From the NCBI GenBank assembly GCA_003151875.1, contig PLYW01000359.1, positions 1,759 to 15,863 of the forward strand: 14,105 bases of DNA, given 5' to 3'. Below the pieces are notes generated by a model that did no database searches, was not told the origin of the DNA, and saw only the letters and a list, made by a program, of their open reading frames with translations. The stretch is from Acidobacteriaceae bacterium (GTDB lineage: Bacteria; Acidobacteriota; Terriglobia; Terriglobales; Acidobacteriaceae). The stretch's first letter is position 1. Every line of letters starts with the position of its first letter. The position numbers were made by a program, and so were the translations under genes. Below, in pieces: positions 1 through 7,641 of the stretch.

Positions 1-726
1 CCACGGGAAAATCTGGCTGTGATCGCGGAACAGGAATGGGGTCCACTGGTCGGTTTCGCCGGCGACGAAGCCGTAGAAGTAGTCGAAGCCCATGCCCGAG
101 GGCCACTGGTCGAACGGACCCGAGGTTCCGACTGTGAACATCGGCGTGTTGTGGTTCTTGCCGAACCACGACGTAGCGTAGCCGTTGTTCTTGAGGATCG
201 TGGCGATCGTCGCCTTGTCCTTAGTAATGATGGAGTCGTAGCCTGGGTACCCCGTAGAGATTTCGGTGACCACGCCGAAACCCGCGGAGTGGTGGTTGCG
301 GCCGGTGATCAACGCGGCGCGGGTGGGCGAGCTCAGCGCGGTGGAATGCATCTGGGTGTAGCGCAATCCCATCGCCGCGACCTTGTCGAGTGTAGGCGTC
401 GGGATCACGCCACCGAAGGTGCTGGTAACGCCGAAACCCTGGTCGTCGGTCATGATCAGCAGCACGTTCGGCGCACCCTTGGGGGGAACCACTCGGGGAG
501 GCCACCACGGCTTCGACTGCGTATAGTCCTCTTTGATGACACCTTGGAATTTCGGATCCGGCGGCGGCAGCTGATTGCCCGGAATTGTTGTCGTCGCGCT
601 GGGAGAACCCAGTGTGCCTGTTACTTGCTGAGCCGAGCCAGACATCACACCCATGGAGAGCAAAATGCCCGCAAGCGCAAACTCCGACTGATAGCGCTTG
701 AGGCCTAACGTCCTAGTGGATTTCAT
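1..726 (-). CDS. Arylsulfatase (sulfatase family), N-terminal part, cut by window edge
   Basis: This enzyme should hydrolyse sulfate esters outside the cytoplasm. The visible 242 codons start at ATG 724-726, with AGGAAGGA just upstream. A signal peptide is likely: basic start, hydrophobic stretch about 15-29, SGSAQQ cleavage-like site near 30-33. The catalytic core begins with NVLLIMTDDQGFG (D94, D95, metal ligands in the family). It continues with TALSSPTRAALITGRN (131-144 region) and WFGKNHNTP (K190, H192, equivalent to the family's GK-x-H). The core C/S-x-P-x-R motif has Ser132 (codon 331-333) where most bacterial relatives of this type have Cys, so it would be a Ser-type sulfatase if active. 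The family is usually 500-800 residues; the rest lies left of base 1. It is divergent from the winged-helix gene at 1192. The family call is firm; the substrate cannot be read from the sequence. Confidence 0.93.
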   Translation of the reverse strand, partial: MKSTRTLGLKRYQSEFALAGILLSMGVMSGSAQQVTGTLGSPSATTTIPGNQLPPPDPKFQGVIKEDYTQSKPWWPPRVVPPKGAPNVLLIMTDDQGFGVTSTFGGVIPTPTLDKVAAMGLRYTQMHSTALSSPTRAALITGRNHHSAGFGVVTEISTGYPGYDSIITKDKATIATILKNNGYATSWFGKNHNTPMFTVGTSGPFDQWPSGMGFDYFYGFVAGETDQWTPFLFRDHSQIFPW

Positions 727-1191
727 GATTGCATCCTTCCTGTTGTTCTGGATCACGACCCACTAACTCATCATTGGGTCGTAATGAGGCCTCTGAGGGT
801 GTGCTTTCCCGTGGCGGGGACCGCTCTTCGGGGAGGCTGCGGGATTGGGGCTGTTCCTCCCCATCTTAACTTCCTTTGGTCGGGACAGCGAAAAAATGGT
901 ATTCGGTCACTCGGGTGGTGCCGTTTCGGGAAATGTTTGCGAGTGGAAAATCGCCGTTGCGTACCCTATCTGGCTGGGCGGCGTGGTTCGCGTTAGGGTA
1001 CGGAATGGCCTGATATCGACATCTATCGTTGGATCGCTGATTCTTGAGACGTTATCCGCCCCGTGAACCTAAAGTGGTCTCGATAGGAATCCGAGGCATG
1101 GCGCGTGAACTGAGGGCTCACACTGATTGGGTATACGTGTCACAGACATGCCTGTCTTACTGCGCTATGGTGGCTGATGCGAGGGTGTGTC
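727..1191. other. Intergenic region between divergent sulfatase and winged-helix genes
   Basis: The 465 bp hold no convincing gene. Short open frames here lack family resemblance and ribosome sites. Besides the inverted repeat at 755-782, a small palindrome AGACA-TGCC-TGTCT lies at 1144-1157, about 35 bp upstream of the winged-helix start, and could be an operator. No clear -35/-10 pair was found. Promoters for both flanking genes must lie here because they are transcribed away from each other. Confidence 0.5.
755..782. promoter_or_regulatory. Inverted repeat upstream of the sulfatase, possible operator
   Basis: ACGACCCA (755-762) and TGGGTCGT (775-782) form a perfect 8-bp inverted repeat separated by 12 bases, 28 bp upstream of the sulfatase start codon. 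There is no U-run, so a terminator is unlikely. A dimeric repressor or activator site in the 5' region is one reading; chance is another. Confidence 0.35.
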
Positions 1192-1551
1192 ATGAGTGTT
1201 CTCACTCGCAGCCGAATTCGCTTCGGCCCGTTCGAGCTCGACCACCAATCCGGCGAACTCTTCAAGCTCGGCTACAAGCTGAACCTGCACGGCCAACCCA
1301 TCGAAGTCCTGTCCATCCTGCTGGAGCGTCCCGGCGAAGTCGTCACCCGCAAAGACCTATGCCATCGCCTCTGGCCGCACGTCGTTGACTTTGAGCACAG
1401 CCTTAACAGCGCCATCAAAAAGCTGCGCCAGTCGCTCGATGACCCCGACGTCCCGCGCTACGTCGAAACTCTGCCAAAAAAGGGCTCTTACCGGAGATTA
1501 AATCCAAGAGGCTTAACGTCCTTCCCTCTGGCCGCTGCAAGTTCATTTTGA
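1192..1551 (+). CDS. Shortened winged-helix (PhoB/OmpR-type) DNA-binding protein, possibly degenerate
   Basis: The 119-residue product is almost only a Trans_reg_C (PhoB/CadC-type) winged helix: RIRFGPFELDHQSGELF (9-25), then QPIEVLSILLERPGEVVTRKDL (35-56), then VDFEHSLNSAIKKLRQSL (65-82) as recognition-helix region. In Acidobacteriota such domains usually head a long protein, joined to a membrane segment and TPR or TolB-like repeats. Here the usual end of the wing (LPKKGYRFI-like) reads LPKKGSYRRLNPRG and the frame stops 19 residues after the GSY. This suggests loss of the C-terminal part by deletion. The start at 1192 is preferred over 1177 because GAGGG sits 8 bases upstream. It ends 19 bp before the phosphodiesterase gene, so the two may be co-transcribed. 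It could be a functional minimal regulator or a decaying fragment. Confidence 0.75.
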   Translation: MSVLTRSRIRFGPFELDHQSGELFKLGYKLNLHGQPIEVLSILLERPGEVVTRKDLCHRLWPHVVDFEHSLNSAIKKLRQSLDDPDVPRYVETLPKKGSYRRLNPRGLTSFPLAAASSF

Positions 1552-1570
1552 CTGTGGAAGGAGAAATTCG

Positions 1571-2842
1571 ATGCAACGTATCAGACGCTTCTGGATTACC
1601 GGCATCATCACACCAGCAGTCCTCGCAGCAAGCACATTTGGACAAGGAAACAGTGACAACAATGGAAAGAAGCCGCTCACGGTAGAGCTTGGCCCACGCC
1701 CGTTTTATCTCGTGGAAGGCATGGATCCAAGCCCGCTTAAGAGCAGACTGATGTCGTGCGAGAATGGCCCATTTCACGCGACTACATTTTCCATCGGGCA
1801 CCGCGGCGCGGCGCTGCAGTTCCCCGAGCACACCAAGGAAGCGTATCAAGCGGGCGCGCGCATGGGAGCTGGCATCGTGGAGTGCGACGTCACTTTTACT
1901 AAAGACGGCAAATTGGTGTGTCGCCACGAAGAGTGCGACCTAGCCACCTCCACGAACATCGTGACCACCGACCTTAACAACAAATGCACGGTGCCTTGGT
2001 CAGGGCCGGGACAAAACCCATCTCCCAGGTGCTGCACGAGTGACCTTTCCCTGGCGCAGTTCAAGTCACTGCAGGGAAAGATGGATGCCAGCGTTCCCAG
2101 TGCTACTACCCCGCAGGGCTTTCAGGGTGGCACACCATCTTTTCGTACCGATCTCTACACTGGCCGCGGCACGTTGATGACCTTTAAGGAAAGTATTGCA
2201 CTCAATGAGCAAAACGGCGTCAAGCACACTCCCGAATTGAAGGCGGGTGATCCCACTCGCATTAATGCGATTTTCGGTAGCCAGGCAAATTACGCGCAGA
2301 AAATGATCGACGAGCTCAGGGCGGCCGGAGTTGATCCGAAGAATGTATTTGCTCAATCGTTCAATCCAGATGACATCGTCTATTGGATCCAGCATGAGCC
2401 GGAGTTTGGGAAGCAAGCGGTGTACCTGGATGACTATGATCCCACCGCCAACCCCCCGATTCCACCGCTGACGGTGCAAGAGCTACAACTGCGAAAGGCG
2501 CAAGGGTTCAAGATCATCGCACCACCCATGTTTGCGTTGCTCTCGGTGGACGCCTCGGGCAATATCGCTCCCTCGGACTACGCAAAGATGATCAAAGGCA
2601 TGGGATTCAAAATCATCCCGTGGACCTTCGAGCGATCCGACCTTCGCAAAGGTGCTGGGCCTGCGGGGTTCTATTGGTTGTTCGATCCGAACAACGTCGC
2701 GATAAAGAAAGACAGCGACATGTACAAAGCCCTCGACGTGCTTGCAACGCAAGTCGGGATTCTTGGCATTTTCTCTGATTGGCCGGCAACCGTTACTTAC
2801 TACGCAAATTGCATGCTCGATCACAAAGAGGGCGGACACTGA
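1571..2842 (+). CDS. Glycerophosphodiester phosphodiesterase (GDPD family), exported
   Basis: The enzyme should hydrolyse glycerophosphodiesters to an alcohol and glycerol 3-phosphate in the periplasm or outside the cell, a phosphate- or lipid-scavenging role. The start at 1571 has a strong ribosome site (GGAAGGAG, 1556-1563, 7 bases upstream). Residues 1-25 look like a signal peptide (MQRIRR, then a hydrophobic run, then STFGQG). The GDPD signature is clear: IGHRGAALQFPEHT (75-88) with H77 and R78, then VECDVTFTKDGKLVCRHE (103-120) with E104, D106 and H119. TPELK (E222, K224) is the second metal-site segment. FAQSFNPDDIVYW and GFKIIPWTFERSD are later TIM-barrel strands. At 423 residues it is somewhat longer than GlpQ, with several Cys (C63, C139, C154, C155) that may form disulfides. 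All expected catalytic residues are present. A strong terminator follows 55 bp downstream. Confidence 0.93.
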   Translation: MQRIRRFWITGIITPAVLAASTFGQGNSDNNGKKPLTVELGPRPFYLVEGMDPSPLKSRLMSCENGPFHATTFSIGHRGAALQFPEHTKEAYQAGARMGAGIVECDVTFTKDGKLVCRHEECDLATSTNIVTTDLNNKCTVPWSGPGQNPSPRCCTSDLSLAQFKSLQGKMDASVPSATTPQGFQGGTPSFRTDLYTGRGTLMTFKESIALNEQNGVKHTPELKAGDPTRINAIFGSQANYAQKMIDELRAAGVDPKNVFAQSFNPDDIVYWIQHEPEFGKQAVYLDDYDPTANPPIPPLTVQELQLRKAQGFKIIAPPMFALLSVDASGNIAPSDYAKMIKGMGFKIIPWTFERSDLRKGAGPAGFYWLFDPNNVAIKKDSDMYKALDVLATQVGILGIFSDWPATVTYYANCMLDHKEGGH

Positions 2843-2896
2843 ACTTTCCGATTGTCCTTCGGACGAGACTGGCTGTTCCCGTAACTTCCGAGAGTG

Positions 2897-2928
2897 CCCC
2901 GTCCAAGCTTCGCTTGGGCGGGGATTTT
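2897..2928 (+). terminator. Rho-independent terminator after the phosphodiesterase gene
   Basis: A 12-bp stem (2897-2908 with 2912-2923, one G-U pair) closes a 3-base TTC loop and is followed by ATTTTAGTTT. The stem is GC-rich (CCCCG at its base). It lies 55 bp after the stop at 2842. Confidence 0.88.
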
Positions 2929-3585
2929 AGTTTCATCCGTCGCAAACGGGCACCCTCGAGCGCAGAAGTCTCATGTTAGGCTTGCCGTCATGCGCGGCCT
3001 GAACCTGAGTCTCTTCGCGTCCTGCGTTTCCGTCGCTGCTTTCTAACAAACCATACCCCCCCCTGCGGCTATCGATGCCGCGGTGGTTCGAGGCAACAAG
3101 AACTCACGCGGTTACGAGTGGTAAATCGCCATCTCTCACGTAATCCCGGATGAGCAGCCCGTTCGGTTTAGGTCGCAAGTTGGCGTGCTCACGACAGCGT
3201 ATCGACGCGGGCCAGAGGTCCGCTTCGGGGAAGTCACTTGGACGTGTAGTCGGCGTTCCGTCCCTGTGACCATGACTTGGCGGAGTTCTACAACAGCACA
3301 GGATGGGCGTTTCTCGTCAAGTTGGCGCGCCGTGCCGTCACCGGATGCCGGCCGACTTCGCGGGAGTAATCTCCCACATGCCGGTTTCCGGCCAACTTAC
3401 TGTTTGCCGACCATACACCCACCATCAGTGATCGGCTTTCCGGAAGTCCTCTTTGCTTGACGATGCGCTGTCAGTTCATGCAATGCCCCTCTCGTAACGT
3501 GAAGCTCTACTAATGGGATGGCGCGTGATTCACCCGGAATTGGCGGCGAGGGTCAACCAAGCTTCCACAAGGGGAAAGGATTCGG
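2929..3585. other. Intergenic region without recognisable genes
   Basis: About 650 bp between the terminator and the 3' end of the minus-strand kinase gene. The short open frames (for example 3185-3460) show no family motifs and no good ribosome site. It holds one copy of a short dispersed repeat (3218-3260), small hairpins such as GGGAG-TAAT-CTCCC near 3361-3374 and GCCGG-TTT-CCGGC near 3381-3393, and no clear terminator for the kinase gene. It may be decayed coding sequence, but nothing identifies its origin. Confidence 0.5.
3218..3260. repeat. Short dispersed repeat, copy 1
   Basis: Positions 3218-3254 match 12553-12589 with only two differences (3223 and 3248), and the next six bases are also similar. 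Both copies lie in non-coding spacers in the same orientation, 9.3 kb apart. The shared core includes TTCGGGGAAGTCACTTGGAC. Confidence 0.8.
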
Positions 3586-6500
3586 CTATTTCAGCTTCCC
3601 GAACTCCGTCTTGGCATCTTTCAAGATGGTGATGTTCGGATCGGCATCTTTCCATAGCTTGAGGAAGTCCTGGTACGCCGCTTTAGATTTGGCAGTATCG
3701 CCCGCCATCGCGTAAGCACGACCCATCTGAAGATGTGCTAGGGCACCGACGGGATCGCTGATCACGATACCCGGGTGATCCAGGATTTTTTGGAATTCCG
3801 CAGCGGCTTCAACACCCTGGTGTGCGGCGAGAAAGGCCTCACCCCGCACGTAGATTGGATAAAGCGCCCCGAAGTTCCCATGTATGCTGCTGCGCTGCAC
3901 GCCCAGTTCATAAGGAGCCGCAACTTGCAGCAGTTCGACCGCGCGCGAAGGCTCCCCCTGGTTGAGTGCCAATAGCGCGCGCACGGCCGGCAAATAACTG
4001 AAGCGCACGGACGTGTCTTCAGGAAAGCGCCTTTCCAGGTCGCTGACCAGGGCTTGAGAGCGAGTAGAATTCCCCGACAGGGCTAGCGTAAACGCCACGC
4101 CGTACTCGACTTCCCGATCGTTGGACAGCTTGAGTGCTGCCAGTGCGCTGGTCCTCGCCGCCGCCGAATTGCCGAAGAAACCTTCCCACAAGGCGGTTCC
4201 GGTTTCGAACAGAGCCGCCTTTTCCCGATGAGCCGTCTGCTGAGCCAAGTCCGCCGCCCGCCGCGCCATCTCGTTTGCCTGTTGCAGATGACCAGCATAG
4301 GCGAGGACAAAAGCCTGGCGCTGAGAAATCATGTCTTCCGCTCCGGACCTGCCTTGGGCCAGCGTCACTTCCCGCGCCATCCCCCCGCCATCCTCTTTCA
4401 GAAACGCGATATCGTAACGAAGGACAATGTAGTCAGGCGTTTCCAGTTTGCGCTCGGCGGCGCTGCGAAGGGTATTTGCGGCTTCTCCGAGACGGCCAAG
4501 GTTAGTATCGTTGCCGGCAAGGATGAGATACCCGTCGGCAAAATCCGGATCAACCTGGACTGATCTTTGGGCGTCTTCGACTGCTTTTTCATATTTGCCG
4601 GAGGCTGGGTAGATGATGCCTGACAGGAACCCGAGCGGTACCACGTCGCGAGGGTAGGTCTGCGCCCACGCCTCACAGGTCTGTTGCGCCTTTTCCAGGT
4701 TGCCTGTCGTTCGAGCCTCGTAGGAAGCGCTGATAAAGAACCTCTCCCTGTCAGTCGCGCGTTCCCGCAATTCATAGGCTTTGGCGGCGTTCTCCCTGAG
4801 AGGGTCGATTCGCCATTGGCGCCATACATAAGTCCGAGCGCAGCGTAGGCGCTGGCAAACTTGGGATCGATTTCGATAGCCTGCTTGAAGGAAGGAGTGG
4901 CAGCCACCGGGCCACCGGAAAAGTGCGCCCTCCAGCCGGCGCTATAGGCTTTCAAGGCATCTAGGGAGGATGTTGTCGCTTCGTCGAGCGGCTTGTCGTG
5001 CTTCTCGACCGTGGAAAGCGATTCGCCGACTCGAGTTCTAAACTTGCTGGCAACCTGGCTCAAGGCATTCAGCACGTCTTCTTTTCTTGCCGCCTGCATC
5101 TGCTCCTCAGCCAGCACAGCTCCAGTACGACAGTCCTTGGCGCGTAGTCCCAACACGTACTGGCTGCCGAGGCTTGCGATCGAGCCGTCCAGGACGGCGG
5201 CGCTAGCCGTCCGCTCGCAGACCTCTCTGGCGACCTCCGGGGTCAGCCGGGCGTCGGCTGGCTGCCCCATCAAGTGCAACGTTCGCTGAATACGGTCGTC
5301 AGGCACCAGGCTGAGAAAGGGCGACTGCTCCAGTTGCACGGCCATCCCTTGCCGCAGTGTCCCATCGAAGACAGCGTCACCCGTAGAGTTCGTGAAGTCA
5401 GCGAGCACTATCGTGTCTTTATCGGTCAGCTTGGTGGATTGGTGGAAATAGAGATAACCACCGACCAATAACGCCAGAGAAACAGCCAGGGCTGATAAAG
5501 CCATCTTCCAGCGCCTCGCAATGGCAGTTGCATCCCTGGACTTCGTACTGAGTGGCAGCTGGGCCGACCCTGTGTCGCGTTTAAGCCGTTGCAGATCGGT
5601 TCGGAGATCCGACGCGTGCTGATAGCGGAGGTCTCGATCTTTCTCCAAACACTTGAGGATGATTCTCTCCAGTTCGGCAGGCAGGTCGGGATTGAGCCGC
5701 GTCGGAGAGACCGGTGCCCGATTCAAAATGGCCTCGAAAATTTCTCCTATGCTTTCCCCGCGGAACGGCAATGTCCGGGTGGACATCTCGTAGAGGGCTG
5801 CGCCGAAGGAAAACAGATCGGTACGTGCGTCCAATTCCTTGGCGCGGACTTGTTCCGGCGACATGTAGTTCACCGTGCCCATTGCTGTTCCGGGAGTGGT
5901 CAGAGACTTTTCTATGGTGGAGGCGTCGACACCAATGTTTTTGCTCTTCAGAATCTTGGCCAGCCCAAAATCGAGGACCTTCGCATGTCCGCGGTGAGTG
6001 ACGAAAATGTTCGCCGGCTTGACGTCGCGATGAACAATGCCAGCGGCGTGAGCCGCATCCAGCGCGTCGGCGATTTCGATAGAAAGCGCGAGGAGAGCCT
6101 CAGCTTCGAGCGGACGGCCCGCAATGCAGTGCTTCAGCGTCACCCCGTCCAGAAACTCCATGGCGATGAACGACTGATCCTTGTGTTTGCCGATCTCGTA
6201 GATCGTGCAAATGTTGGGATGGTTCAATGCAGACGCCGCCCGGGCTTCAAGGCGGAAGCGTTCTAACGCTTGCGGGTCTTGAGCGAGATCGTCGGGCAGG
6301 GATTTCAGAGCGACGAAACGGCCAAGGTCGGTGTCTTTCGCCTTGTACACCACACCCATGCCTCCTCCTCCCAGCTTTTCCAGTACTTGATAATGCGAGA
6401 CAGTCTGGCTGATGGACGAGCCGGCAATCTGGTGCGTATCTTCGTTCTCATTCCGGGCGAGCGCTCGGGCGGCCACTTCGATAGCCGGATGATCGAGAAA

Positions 6501-6662
6501 TTCTTCAGCCTCTTGTTGCGCGGTCAGCAGAGACCGTACTTCGCGCTCCAGCGCTTGGTCGCCGGAGCATGCGTGACGTAGAAACGCCTCGCGCTCCGCG
6601 GACGGACGCTCCAGCACGGCCTGCAATAGGCTATCGACTTGTTTCCACCGCTCGCTATCCAT
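3586..6662 (-). pseudogene. Membrane serine/threonine protein kinase with TPR domain, one-base frameshift
   Basis: A Pkn2/PknB-type receptor kinase phosphorylating Ser/Thr of unknown partners. The start is placed at ATG 6660-6662 (MDSERWKQVD, the usual N-terminus of this family), not the upstream codon. Kinase domain: GGGGMGVVYK loop (98-107), Lys120, Glu139, HRDVKPAN (211-218, catalytic D213), DFG (231-233), SPE (268-270). A membrane helix spans about 385-407. Then comes a FlgO/TolB-N-like domain (DTIVLADFTNSTGDAVFDG onward) and TPR repeats to the end. The frame breaks near codon 622: before it the protein reads LGLMYGANGES, after it AYELRERATDRERF, in a different frame. One G missing in the GGG at 4794-4796 explains this, and adding it gives a 1025-residue protein. 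Without correction the product ends at 4398, keeping kinase, membrane and sensor domains but losing most TPRs. A sequencing or assembly error is possible. It overlaps the sigma gene by 8 bp. Confidence 0.88.
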
Positions 6663-7263
6663 CCCCTGTCCTGGCCTTAAGCTCACGGTAGAGCCAGGCT
6701 TTGGCGGTGCTCCAGTCGCGCATCACGGTTACCGCCGATACTTTGAGTACCTCAGCCGTTTCTTCCACACTGAGTCCGCCAAAAAAACGCATTTCGACAA
6801 CCTGCACTTTGCGCGGATCGAGCCTTCCAAGCAGGTTCATGGCGTCATCGAGCGCCACCAGATCGGCGGCCCGTTCGCCGCCCACCATCGCTGTATGGTC
6901 CAGCGAAACATGTTGCACGCCACCCCCGCGTTTCAGGTTTCGGCGCCGCGCGTGGTCAACCAAAATGCGCCTCATTAGCTGGGCCGAAACGGCGAAAAAG
7001 TGGGCGCGATTCTGCCACTGCATGCTCTTGTAATCCACCAGTCGCATGTAGGCTTCGTTGACCAAAGCGGTGGTTTGCAGGCTATGACCGGGGCGCTCAC
7101 CTTTCATGTAGCGTCGCGCCAGGCGGTGGAGTTCGTCATAAACGATGGGCGTCAGGCGGTCGAGAGCAGCTCGATCTCCATCACTCCAGGCCCGGAGAAA
7201 CTCGGTCACCTCGCCACCAAGTGGCGTTCCGGCCTGATCGTGCGGTGGTGTGGATTTCCCCAT
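6655..7263 (-). CDS. ECF-type RNA polymerase sigma factor
   Basis: A 202-residue alternative sigma factor of the ECF-like type common in Acidobacteriota and Planctomycetes (Sigma70_ECF, TIGR02999-like). Region 2 runs from about 28 to 105 (DELHRLARRYMKGERPGHSL, then TTALVNEAYMRLVD, then RAHFFAVSAQLMRRILVDHA). Region 4 is about 138-195 (LGRLDPRKVQVVEMRFFGGL, then SVEETAEVLKVSAVTVMRDW as helix-turn-helix). The start at ATG 7261-7263 is chosen because GAGG lies 9 bases upstream; the open frame upstream to 7317 has only a TTG start. The stop (6655-6657) lies inside the beginning of the kinase gene, so translation of the two is probably coupled. It is likely to act with the kinase in a signalling pair. 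No anti-sigma factor gene is adjacent. The HAF gene is divergent, 158 bp away. Confidence 0.93.
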   Translation of the reverse strand: MGKSTPPHDQAGTPLGGEVTEFLRAWSDGDRAALDRLTPIVYDELHRLARRYMKGERPGHSLQTTALVNEAYMRLVDYKSMQWQNRAHFFAVSAQLMRRILVDHARRRNLKRGGGVQHVSLDHTAMVGGERAADLVALDDAMNLLGRLDPRKVQVVEMRFFGGLSVEETAEVLKVSAVTVMRDWSTAKAWLYRELKARTGDG

Positions 7264-7421
7264 TGCAACGGACCTCAGGCCCCTCGCCCGCTCATGCGGT
7301 CTCTTCCCGAAAAGCAATGCCTGAATGATAGTTCTGTCCCGCCGTTTGCGCCTACTTATATGAGACCGATAAAAGCCGCTCGGCGCAACCCTTTGCCTGG
7401 GCGCATGGATGAGGAGGCAAT

Positions 7422-7577
7422 ATGAAATCGAGAATATGCACGTGGATAGGGGGAATCAGCTTATTTGCTGCGCTGGCAACGCCAGCTTTGCTGGGCGCGC
7501 AGAAAGAGCAATCCCACAAAGCACAACACATTCAACACTACACCGTCGTCGACCTTGGCACGCTGGGAGGGACTTTC
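7422..7577 (+). pseudogene. HAF-repeat secreted protein, 5' fragment interrupted by the transposable element
   Basis: The fragment starts at ATG 7422 behind GAGGAGG (7411-7417). It encodes a signal peptide (MKSRICTWIGGISLFAALAT, then PALLGAQ) and the first HAF repeat strand (YTVVDLGTLGGTF). After codon 52 the frame enters the element and stops at 7604, so the truncated product would be 60 residues. Joining codon 52 directly to 11035 continues with SIAYGINDRGEIDGF in frame. HAF proteins are predicted extracellular repeat proteins of unknown role. Confidence 0.93.
7570..7577. repeat. Target site duplication, left copy
   Basis: GGACTTTC directly abuts the left inverted repeat and recurs exactly at 11027-11034 beside the right inverted repeat. 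The length of 8 bp fits IS1-family insertions (8-9 bp). Confidence 0.96.
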
Positions 7578-7600
7578 GGTAGTGTCCTAATAGTGCGTTG
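7578..7600. repeat. Left terminal inverted repeat
   Basis: Reads GGTAGTGTCCTAA, then T, then AGTGCGTTG. Against the reverse complement of the right end, 22 of 23 positions agree (position 14 is T here, C there). Similarity ends beyond 7600. Confidence 0.95.
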
Positions 7601-7609
7601 CTGACTTGG

Positions 7610-7636
7610 TGGCGGCCTCGGGAAGGCAGGCCGCCA
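7610..7636 (-). terminator. Hairpin after the P63C gene, terminator-like
   Basis: A perfect 9-bp stem (TGGCGGCCT at 7610-7618 with AGGCCGCCA at 7628-7636) and 9-base loop begin 5 bases downstream of the minus-strand stop codon. There is no T-run, so it may instead block transcription between the element and the host gene in either direction. Confidence 0.45.
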
Positions 7637-7641
7637 GCGCT

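Noticed and set aside
221..508. 95-residue minus-strand frame inside the sulfatase
   Set aside because: Same strand but another frame from the sulfatase; the motifs are only in the sulfatase frame.
19..708. 229-residue plus-strand open frame
   Set aside because: Antisense to the sulfatase, whose frame has clear catalytic motifs and signal peptide; this frame has low-complexity Arg/Gly-rich content typical of a shadow.
3185..3460. 91-residue open frame
   Set aside because: No ribosome site or recognisable family; overlaps the dispersed repeat and looks like chance or decayed sequence.
7264..7317. N-terminal extension of the sigma factor to 7317
   Set aside because: Would need a TTG start with no ribosome site; ATG 7263 has GAGG at proper spacing and gives the usual family length.
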